Assembly: GCA_036794395.1 (NCBI GenBank)
Contig: DAIRGS010000128.1
Coordinates: 1 to 19,129 of the forward strand
DNA from: DASXMX01 sp036794395
Lineage (GTDB): Bacteria; Planctomycetota; Phycisphaerae; Tepidisphaerales; Tepidisphaeraceae
Direction of reading: 5' to 3'
Length of the DNA: 19,129 nucleotides
Positions within the stretch are counted from its first letter, which is position 1. Each line of letters starts with the position of its first letter. This document shows positions 13,614 through 19,129 of this stretch, piece by piece. A program made the position numbers and the translations under genes. The notes below the pieces were generated by a model. That model saw only the letters and a program-made list of their open reading frames with translations, did not search any database and was not told the origin of the DNA.

Positions 13614-13700
13614 GCAATTCACGCCTTGTCCGATAACTCGCCTTTACGGGTTTTTGCCCGTTGCGCGATAAGTCCAGTTGCGCGTCTTTCTAACCGATAA

Positions 13701-13740
13701 ATCCCTGGACGGCTCAGTCGGAATGGGAGCGCTCAGGGAT
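13701..13740 (+). promoter_or_regulatory. hairpin covering the PilZ start region
   Basis: ATCCCTG at 13701-13707 is exactly complementary to CAGGGAT at 13734-13740, which includes the first two bases of the start codon. Within the loop GCTC (13712-13715) can pair with GAGC (13727-13730), which covers part of the Shine-Dalgarno candidate GGGAG at 13725-13729. A structure that hides ribosome binding is possible. I see no known c-di-GMP riboswitch consensus. Confidence 0.35.
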
Positions 13741-14158
13741 GTTAACAGTTCACCAACTCGCGTCGGTCGTGGCGGCGGATCTGTCGCCGGAATCGCTCAA
13801 TCATGATGTTCGCCGGGCGCGCCGCTTCGCATATCACGGGCAGATTCAGATCAGCTTCAGCGCCGATCACGCGGGCGAGACCGAAGAAGTTTCCGTAATC
13901 GATATTTCGGCCCGCGGGCTGCGGCTGATTCATCCCCGCCGGCTCCCGCGCGGCACGACGCTGGTTGCCCACCTGCCCAGATACGGAAGCGATGAGTTGA
14001 CTGTTCTCTGCACCGTCGCCCATTGCCAGATCCGACCCAACGGCCTGTTCACGATCGGCGTCGAATTCACGTGCGTAACGACCGATTCCGCCGGGGAACC
14101 CGATTGCACCGAACAGGATCGCATCCGGGCGGCCATTCTCACGCCGCCGGCTCGGTAA
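13739..14158 (+). CDS. stand-alone PilZ domain protein 1
   Basis: The 139-residue protein has both halves of the PilZ c-di-GMP binding site: R25-x3-R29 (RRARRF) and D55-x-S57-x2-G60 (VIDISARGLRL). The rest is the beta barrel, with GTTLVAHLPR and FTIGVEF as late strands. No other domain, signal or membrane segment is present, so it is a cytosolic c-di-GMP receptor whose output partner is not apparent. GGGAG at 13725-13729 lies nine bases before the ATG. A second PilZ protein is encoded on the opposite strand 1.5 kb away (15672-16127); the two differ in sequence and are not simple duplicates. Confidence 0.88.
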   Translation: MLTVHQLASVVAADLSPESLNHDVRRARRFAYHGQIQISFSADHAGETEEVSVIDISARGLRLIHPRRLPRGTTLVAHLPRYGSDELTVLCTVAHCQIRPNGLFTIGVEFTCVTTDSAGEPDCTEQDRIRAAILTPPAR

Positions 14159-14257
14159 CTACCCGACGCAAGCTGGTGCATATTCCGGGTTCACCGCCAA
14201 CGCGCGGAGGGCGCTGAGAAGATCCAATTACAAAATGGCGACCCGAAGTTCCCTTGG

Positions 14258-14288
14258 TCTCTGCGCTCTCGGCGGCTCTGCGGTGAAA
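14258..14288 (+). repeat. 'CTCTGCG...TCTGCGGTGAAA' dispersed repeat
   Basis: The span starts TCTCTGCGCTCTCGG and ends TCTGCGGTGAAA. It resembles the CTCCGTG...CCGTGGTTAAA repeat at 16535-16565 in layout (short G/C-rich words ending in GTGAAA or GTTAAA). It lies between the PilZ gene and the hydrolase gene. No coding role is seen. Confidence 0.45.
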
Positions 14289-14307
14289 CTTCCTGTGTAT
14301 TTCGGGT

Positions 14308-15108
14308 ATGTTTCCCGGCATGACAATCACTGAACCGCAAGTAGTGGATTTGCCTACTTCGACCGGGCCGATGCGAACGTACGTGATGAAGCCAACGGCG
14401 CCGGGCCGGTATCCTGGGGTGTTGCTGTTTTCTGAGATCTTTCAGGTGACCGGCCCGATCCGCCGGACGGCGGCGATGATTGCCGGGCATGGGTATGTGG
14501 TGGCGATTCCGGAGATTTATCACGAGTTCGAGCAGCCGGGCGTGGCGCTGGCGTATGACCAGGCCGGCGCGGATCGGGGAAATGTTCTTAAGACGACCAA
14601 GGAATTGGGTGCGTATGACGCGGATGCGCGGGCGGTGTTCGATCATCTCAAGACCCGGCCGGACTGCACGGGGAAGCTCGGCGTCATCGGCATCTGCATC
14701 GGCGGGCATCTGTCGTTCCGGGCGGCGATGAACCCCGATGTGGCCGCGGGCGTGTGCTTTTATGCCACGGATATTCACAAGCGCGGGCTTGGCAAAGGCA
14801 TGAAGGACGATTCGCTGGATCGCATCCCCGAGATCAAGGGCGAGCTGCTGATGATCTGGGGCCGTCAGGACCCGCATGTGCCGCGCGAAGGCCGGCAGAT
14901 TGTCTACAACGCCCTGGCCGACGCGGGAACCCATTTCACCTGGCATGAGTTCAACGGCCAGCACGCGTTCCTTCGTGATGAAGGGCCTCGATACGATCCG
15001 GAACTGGCGCGCATCGGATATGGACTTACACTCGATCTTTTCCACAGAAGGCTAGGGGAAGGCAATTTGCGCGAGGCATCAAAAGGCGCGGCCGAGAAAA
15101 AGCACTAA
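14308..15108 (+). CDS. dienelactone hydrolase family protein
   Basis: This 266-residue alpha/beta hydrolase carries the Cys-Asp-His triad of dienelactone hydrolases. The nucleophile is C130 in GICIGGHLS, the acid D188 in WGRQDPHVP, and the histidine H219 in NGQHAFLRDEGPRYD. The upstream motif LLFSEIFQVTGPIRRTA (40-56) is also typical. In the classic pathway the enzyme opens dienelactones in chlorocatechol breakdown, but many relatives act on other esters, and nothing in the context points to aromatic degradation. It has no signal peptide. Starts at 14308 or at ATG 14320 (MTITEPQ) are both possible, since neither has a clear Shine-Dalgarno sequence; 14320 better matches a family N-terminus. 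Confidence 0.9.
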   Translation: MFPGMTITEPQVVDLPTSTGPMRTYVMKPTAPGRYPGVLLFSEIFQVTGPIRRTAAMIAGHGYVVAIPEIYHEFEQPGVALAYDQAGADRGNVLKTTKELGAYDADARAVFDHLKTRPDCTGKLGVIGICIGGHLSFRAAMNPDVAAGVCFYATDIHKRGLGKGMKDDSLDRIPEIKGELLMIWGRQDPHVPREGRQIVYNALADAGTHFTWHEFNGQHAFLRDEGPRYDPELARIGYGLTLDLFHRRLGEGNLREASKGAAEKKH

Positions 15109-15189
15109 CTGACGTGCCAAATCACGCGCCACTCACTCAATTCACCCTGCGCCGCGTCCCCCTCAAACGCCGCGTCCCAGTCCGCAAAG

Positions 15190-15232
15190 TCCCCACGCCG
15201 GGGTATAGCGGTACCCCGCGCCACCCCGGATC
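15190..15232 (-). repeat. REP-like element, diverged subtype, copy D
   Basis: It reads CCCCACGCCGGGG at the left, then TATAGCGGTACC, and ends CCACCCCGGATC. It matches the inverse of the element at 15456-15495 over its core, and shares CCACGCCGGGG with copies A-C while differing in the middle. No gene is supported anywhere in 15109-15671; the region holds these repeats and a hairpin. Confidence 0.75.
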
Positions 15233-15307
15233 CTCAGTGCGCTGCAATTCGCCTCGCCAACCCATCGCGATACCAATTCCACCTGCAGGCAAGCTAAAAG
15301 ATCAGCG

Positions 15308-15349
15308 CCGAATCACGCACGATCATTCAGGTAGCCCGGCGTGATTCGG
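15308..15349. repeat. 11-base perfect-stem hairpin between the REP-like pair
   Basis: CCGAATCACGC (15308-15318) pairs exactly with GCGTGATTCGG (15339-15349) over a 20-base loop. No T run follows. It lies about midway between copies D and E of the REP-like subtype. Confidence 0.6.
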
Positions 15350-15455
15350 GGACTCTGTCGAGCAAGAGATTACGTCTTACCCGAAGCATTGGTGGCGAGA
15401 ATATGAACGCTCGTGGCTTCCGTCCGGCAAGCGCGAATTGCGGCGCTCGGAGAAG

Positions 15456-15495
15456 CCGGGGTGGCGCTGGGTACAGCTATACCCCGGCGTGGGGG
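15456..15495 (+). repeat. REP-like element, diverged subtype, copy E
   Basis: It contains CCGGGGTGGCGC, then GGGTACAGCTATACCCCGG and GCGTGGGGG. It is the inverse of copy D over its core, so D and E form an inverted pair separated by about 220 bases, like the B/C pair but without a transposase gene between. Confidence 0.75.
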
Positions 15496-15603
15496 CCTTG
15501 CGGCGGGCGTGCGGGGCAGCGGCAGAGGAAGGGCAATGGAATCATTCTCGCAAATGGCGTGATTGTCCTTTCACTGGTAACAGCGTCATGCAAAGACAAC
15601 AAC

Positions 15604-15633
15604 CCCCGGGCGATCGCTCCGCGACTGCCGGGG
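15604..15633 (-). terminator. possible terminator of the second PilZ gene
   Basis: CCCCGG (15604-15609) and CCGGGG (15628-15633) form a stem downstream of the minus-strand PilZ gene. On that strand it is followed by a G/T-rich run (GTTGTTGTC) rather than a clean T run, so this is weak. Confidence 0.3.
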
Positions 15634-15671
15634 ATCGTTTATTGTTCGAGGGGTCTTATTTTGGATCGGTT

Positions 15672-16127
15672 CTATGCCGCCAGCGGCTGCGTCGACAAAT
15701 ACAACCCCAGCATCCCCCGATCCATATCTTCCATGTCCACCAAAACCCCCGCCACATCGTATTCGTTCTCCGCGATCTTCTGGACGCGGTTGACGCTCAT
15801 CCAGCCGACCCATTCGCGCTTGGCGCGGGGCTCGGCGTCGGAGGTATCGATGAAGGGGCTGATGCCGGCGAAAGCCGGGAGCTCGAGCCGGACGCGAATC
15901 TGTTTATCGGCGCGAATTGCTTCGGCCACTCGAAGACGGACGCCACCGGCGGAGATGTCGATGATCTGGCCGAAAGGAGCCGCGGCTTTGCGCGCCCCAT
16001 CCCAGCGTTCCACCGCGATGCCTTGCCGTTCGAGGTCATGACGGCGATGCCGCCGGCGATCGCTGACCGAACGCGGACCCGTAAAGCTCATCGACGGCTG
16101 ACTCATCGGGCGGGGAAGACTCGACAT
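15672..16127 (-). CDS. stand-alone PilZ domain protein 2
   Basis: From the ATG at 16125-16127 the product is 151 residues. The start is set by AAGAGGAG only a few bases upstream; a longer frame to 16211 has no Shine-Dalgarno sequence. The PilZ binding residues are present: an arginine cluster RRRHRRHD with R24-x3-R28 or R25-x3-R29, and D57-x-S59-x2-G62 in IIDISAGGVRLRV. The N-terminal 20 residues are polar and Pro/Ser-rich. The C-terminal strand (ENEYDVAGVLVDMED) completes the barrel. It is a cytosolic c-di-GMP receptor with no other domain. It is transcribed towards the REP-like region and away from the nested repeat array at 16261-16610. Confidence 0.88.
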   Translation of the reverse strand: MSSLPRPMSQPSMSFTGPRSVSDRRRHRRHDLERQGIAVERWDGARKAAAPFGQIIDISAGGVRLRVAEAIRADKQIRVRLELPAFAGISPFIDTSDAEPRAKREWVGWMSVNRVQKIAENEYDVAGVLVDMEDMDRGMLGLYLSTQPLAA

Positions 16128-16260
16128 AGGCTCCTCTTGGTGAAATGAACTCTGGCAGCCCATGTATCGGTTGGGTGAGTGGGGGGCTTTGGTAATTTGG
16201 GTAATCTTCATGCGGGCACGTTATCGGGCGGGCAACTACTCCTTCGATCAATTCAAATTG

Positions 16261-16610
16261 GCCACAGATGAACACAGATGGACACAGATAAGAAAGCCAA
16301 TCCAAGGAACACTGCCCCTGTTTGGCCGTCCGCATTTATCTGTGTGCATCTGCACTGCTAACCGTTCAATTCTTCGCGGCGACCGCGGATTTTTGCCGAG
16401 CTTGGGTTAAACCACGGATTACACGGATATTACGGATACCGAAAAATCGTTTTTCCCATCCTTGGCATCCGCGATATCCGTGGTTTCATTTCTTCCAGGC
16501 ACCGTTCAAGTCAGACCTCGAAGCTACTGGCGCGCCTCCGTGTCCTCCGTGCCTCCGTGGTTAAATCTCTTTTTTGGTTGCGGCTCTGCCGCGCTGTGTT
16601 CATCTGTGGC
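16261..16610. repeat. nested inverted-repeat array of three dispersed repeat families
   Basis: The outer arms GCCACAGATGAACAC (16261-16275) and GTGTTCATCTGTGGC (16596-16610) are exact inverses. Inside, CAGATGGACACAGATA (from 16274) pairs with TTTATCTGTGTGCATCTG (16335-16352). AAACCACGGATTACACGGAT (16409-16428) pairs imperfectly with ATCCGCGATATCCGTGGTTT (16467-16486). A CTCCGTGTCCTCCGTGCC run ending in TGGTTAAA sits at 16535-16565. A frame through the last part gives the N-terminus of a longer version of the M48 gene, which is therefore suspect. No gene is supported here. Confidence 0.8.
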
Positions 16611-16808
16611 AAACATGTTTCTGAATTATCGGTCCATCGAACGACCCGCGCGATGATGCGTATCATCTGCCGAAGGCGATTGTTGGCCAAGCCGGGGGAA
16701 AATCTCGACAGGCAGTCGTTTGGCTTGTACGTTGAGAGGGCTGGCCGCGAGTCGCCCTCGCGCCATGCGGCGTCCCTAATTGGTTGTCGTTCACCCGGGT
16801 GCGGTACG

Positions 16809-18359
16809 GTGTCGCGAATCCTGATCCTTTTAATGTTCGTCTTCTGGCTGGCCTGGAAGCCCCAGTACAGCCGGCCCGCGCTGTTTGGCGCGTATCCTTC
16901 CATCGCTATTTTTCTTGGGTTTTACGCTTTGCTTGTCCTGGGCACGGGCCTCTGGAGCCGGCGGCTGCGCAGGAAGGTGGCCGGGCCGATGTTTTCCAAA
17001 AGCCTGGATCGATTCAATGTCGTCATGCTGACCGCTCGGGTGCTGATCCCATTGTGGTTCATGGTCGGGATTGCCGTGCTGGGGTGGTGGCAAACCGTCG
17101 AGCGCATCATCTCTAATCCCCGCGGAATCGATCTCACACAAACGACGATCGGCGTTTTGCTCGGCACGCTTCCGGCCTTTGGCGCCTGGGTCGCGTTGTG
17201 GTGGTCGCAGTATCCGGCGGAAGTGGCATTTCGCGAGCAGAGCATGCTGTCCCACCTCGAGTTCGATATGCCGGTGTTCAAACCGCCGGGCTTTGCGAGC
17301 TATTTCAAATCGAATGTCCGGCTACAGCTTCTGTTCATGATCGTACCGGTCTGTTTGATCGTCGCGCTTCACGATTTGTTCCGCCTCGCCGCGACACTCG
17401 CATTGGGTTCGCGGTGGGGCATCAATGACGCCGAAAACCCATTCAGCTGGCTGGCCGCCGCGGCGGTGATCTTCCTCTTCGCGCCGGAAATCCTCCGCCG
17501 TGTGCTGCACACCGAGCCGCTGGCCAACTCCCCATTGCGAAGAAGGCTCGAATCACTTTGCCGTCGCACGGGAGTGAAATATCGCGACATCCTTTTATGG
17601 CGCACTCAGAACAATGTGGGTAACGCCGCCGTCATGGGTTTTGTGCCGCGGTTTCGTTACATCCTGCTGTCCGATCTGCTGCTGGAGACCATGACCGACG
17701 AGCAGATCGAGGCGGTCTTCGCCCATGAGCTCGGCCACATCGTCCATCGCCACATGGCGTGGCTGGTCGTCTTCATCATGGTGCTCATGCTCTTCAACCT
17801 CGGCGGCGGGGCGTGGGTCACCCGCTGGATGGCGCATGCCGGCGTCAGCAGCGAAGCGGCTCAGGGGATCGTGATCGGTACGACCTACCTGTTTAAATTC
17901 CTGCTCCTTTTCGGATTTGTCAGCCGGCGATTCGAAAGGCAGGCGGATGTCTTCGCCGCCCGCACGATGGAGCTGAGCCGGGCCACCGTCCCCGATATCG
18001 CGGCGTCCGACATGCTGCTGGCCGCCCGCAAAATTACCGGCAGCGCCACCGCCGCTCTCGCCCTCGCCGAGCCACTCGAATACGCCTCCGACTATGCCCC
18101 CGGCCATGTCGGCCAATACGGCGCCGCCGTCTTCGGCTCCGCCCTCCACCGCGTCGCCATGGTCAACAACATCCCCGTCAAAGCCCGCAGTTGGTGTCAC
18201 GGCAGCATCGCCAACCGCATGCAATACCTCCACGACCTCAGCGCCGACCCCACCCGCACCAAACGCTTCGACCGCCTGATGCTCTTCCTCTACGCCGCGA
18301 TGGTCTTCGCCTTATTCGCCGGCGTCGCGTTCTGCTGGGCGTCAAACGCGCTGACTTGA
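16809..18359 (+). CDS. M48-family membrane metallopeptidase
   Basis: The protein carries the M48 zinc motif H-E-L-G-H (H306, E307, H310 in FAHELGHIVHRHM) and the third ligand E376 in RRFERQADVFAA, numbered from the GTG at 16809 (516 residues). Several hydrophobic segments precede it, from about residue 3 through 230 (LILLMFVFWLAW, IAIFLGFYALLVLG, VLIPLWFMVGIAVLGWW). More follow HELGH, including VVFIMVLMLFNLGG, with a final one at the C-terminus. The family cleaves membrane or prenylated proteins, with the active site facing the cytoplasm in HtpX- and Ste24-like enzymes. The start is uncertain: upstream codons at 16557-16808 run through repeat sequence and give no family-like residues. Other candidates are ATG 16653 or 16833. 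No strong Shine-Dalgarno sequence was found. Substrate unknown. Confidence 0.88.
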   Translation: MSRILILLMFVFWLAWKPQYSRPALFGAYPSIAIFLGFYALLVLGTGLWSRRLRRKVAGPMFSKSLDRFNVVMLTARVLIPLWFMVGIAVLGWWQTVERIISNPRGIDLTQTTIGVLLGTLPAFGAWVALWWSQYPAEVAFREQSMLSHLEFDMPVFKPPGFASYFKSNVRLQLLFMIVPVCLIVALHDLFRLAATLALGSRWGINDAENPFSWLAAAAVIFLFAPEILRRVLHTEPLANSPLRRRLESLCRRTGVKYRDILLWRTQNNVGNAAVMGFVPRFRYILLSDLLLETMTDEQIEAVFAHELGHIVHRHMAWLVVFIMVLMLFNLGGGAWVTRWMAHAGVSSEAAQGIVIGTTYLFKFLLLFGFVSRRFERQADVFAARTMELSRATVPDIAASDMLLAARKITGSATAALALAEPLEYASDYAPGHVGQYGAAVFGSALHRVAMVNNIPVKARSWCHGSIANRMQYLHDLSADPTRTKRFDRLMLFLYAAMVFALFAGVAFCWASNALT

Positions 18360-18514
18360 ACCTGGCTCGCCTTGTTCGTTCGGTGGCTCATGTCTGCCTT
18401 TGCCGCATGGCGTTACACTTAAAGATGATGTTCGGCGGACCTGCAAAATATCCATATACCGTATTCAAAACTGATAAGATGATGGATGAGCTTGCAACGT
18501 AAGAGGAGTGCAAT

Positions 18515-18745
18515 ATGTCGTGGCGTGATCGAATCACCGCAGATCCGAAAGTGCTCGTAGGAAAGCCAGTCATTAAGGGGACCCGGATTGCCGTGGAGTT
18601 CATTATTGAATTGCTGGCCGAGCGTTGGACTTACGAGGAGATTCTTCAAAATTATCCCCAGCTAAGTCGCGAAGATATTCAAGCGGCACTGTTCCATGCC
18701 GTGGATTTGGCAAAGCTTGAGCGGGTATATCCGCTCACAGCATGA
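18515..18745 (+). CDS. DUF433 antitoxin
   Basis: This 76-residue protein is a DUF433 member. The conserved VLVGKPVIKGTRIAVEFIIELL (13-34) and WTYEEILQNYPQLSREDIQAALFHA (38-62) match the usual helix-turn-helix-like layout. These proteins are predicted antitoxins (COG2442) paired with DUF5615 toxins, which is what follows after three bases. AGAGGAG at 18502-18508 lies six bases before the ATG. By family logic it would bind and silence the toxin and repress their shared promoter. No clear operator palindrome is seen upstream in 18360-18514, which holds no other gene. Confidence 0.9.
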   Translation: MSWRDRITADPKVLVGKPVIKGTRIAVEFIIELLAERWTYEEILQNYPQLSREDIQAALFHAVDLAKLERVYPLTA

Positions 18746-18748
18746 AGT

Positions 18749-19075
18749 ATGTCAAAGTTCCTGGCCAATGAAAACGTCCCCGCAGCCGCAATCGAGGCGG
18801 CGCGTGCCATGGGTTACAACATGGCGTCGATCAAAGAGATTATGCCGGGCGCCGCCGATGATGCAGTGCTCGCAAAGTCACTTTCAGACGGGCGCGTGCT
18901 GATCACATTCGACAAGGATTTTGGCGAGATGACGTTTCGTCGCGGCCGATCAGCTTCAGCAGGCGTCATACTTCTTCGTCCGCGACTTCGAACGCCAGGA
19001 CACGTGACGACCTTTATGTTGGAGGTCGTGGGAAAACCCGCGGCAGACCACCACAAAAGGCAGCAAATGAAATAA
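18749..19075 (+). CDS. DUF5615 PIN-like toxin, short C-terminus
   Basis: The 108-residue product begins MSKFLANENVP, the opening of DUF5615 (Mut7-C-like PIN domain) toxins. It continues with GAADDAVLAKSLSDGRVLITFDKDFGEM, with acidic residues D37/D38, D55 and D57. PIN proteins of this type are predicted RNases. The gene follows the DUF433 antitoxin gene by three bases, a typical linked pair. The last 20 residues (about FMLEVVGKPAADHHKRQQMK) do not look like the usual final strands, which often have a V-x-R-x-R-like end, so the tail may be altered or truncated and activity is uncertain. The remaining 54 bases of the window hold nothing supported. Confidence 0.8.
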   Translation: MSKFLANENVPAAAIEAARAMGYNMASIKEIMPGAADDAVLAKSLSDGRVLITFDKDFGEMTFRRGRSASAGVILLRPRLRTPGHVTTFMLEVVGKPAADHHKRQQMK

Positions 19076-19129
19076 AATGATGGATGTCGTGCGCCGTGAA
19101 AAGGGTGTTGGAGTCCAGCGGGTGAGAGT

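Noticed and set aside
13646..13661. Terminator after the CpxP-like gene (ACGGG TTTTTG CCCGT)
   Set aside because: The stem is only five pairs and the T run is in the loop rather than after the stem.
13618..13738. c-di-GMP riboswitch upstream of the PilZ gene
   Set aside because: Only a simple hairpin is seen. The conserved GEMM-type core could not be found by eye.
16557..16808. N-terminal extension of the M48 peptidase frame
   Set aside because: The residues are encoded by the CTCCGTG and ATCTGTGGC repeats and by sequence without family character; the membrane protein pattern begins after the GTG at 16809.

Overview
The window looks like accessory-rich chromosome from a high-GC, Gram-negative-type bacterium, most likely a planctomycete (Phycisphaerae-like). 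This is inference from gene content: several lipoproteins, stand-alone PilZ proteins, a DUF2752 membrane protein, a Tat-exported sulfite dehydrogenase, a fragment of a beta-helix surface protein and a REP-type Y1 transposase-like protein. The 10-N run at 1722-1731 shows it is a scaffolded draft assembly, possibly a metagenome bin.

Layout: 1-1.7 kb holds a nucleotidyltransferase-fold protein and a small lipoprotein (both minus strand), with hairpin-forming repeats around the lipoprotein gene and a scaffold gap. 1.77-4.55 kb holds recR, a disordered Gly-rich small protein (minus), a single-pass membrane protein diverging from it, and a D-2-hydroxyacid (phosphoglycerate-type) dehydrogenase. 4.85-6.2 kb (minus) is a GT4/GT5-like glycosyltransferase. 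6.6-8.56 kb is a probable three-gene operon (DUF2752 protein and two paralogous lipoproteins) closed by a clear intrinsic terminator. 8.94-10.62 kb is a SorAB-like sulfite dehydrogenase and cytochrome c pair. 10.67-11.38 kb is a Y1-transposase-like gene between two 58-bp inverted REP-like elements, next to a beta-helix gene fragment. 11.8-13.6 kb is an ECF sigma / zinc anti-sigma / CpxP-like periplasmic operon. 13.7-16.1 kb holds two PilZ proteins of opposite orientation and a dienelactone hydrolase. 16.26-16.61 kb is a nested inverted-repeat array. 16.8-18.36 kb is an M48 membrane metallopeptidase, and 18.5-19.08 kb a DUF433/DUF5615 toxin-antitoxin-type pair.

The most striking property is the density of unrelated dispersed repeats in the gaps between genes: at least eight sequence families, most of them palindromic or in inverted pairs. 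One family (copies at 1-52, 10671-10728 and 11327-11384, plus a diverged pair at 15190-15232 and 15456-15495) flanks the transposase-like gene, the arrangement expected of a REP element and its RAYT. The gene functions are otherwise mostly known types: envelope and secreted proteins, c-di-GMP reception, envelope stress signalling and sulfite respiration. I did not find a clearly new multi-gene system. The best candidates for undescribed biology are the REP/RAYT module with its repeat families and the DUF2752/twin-lipoprotein operon.
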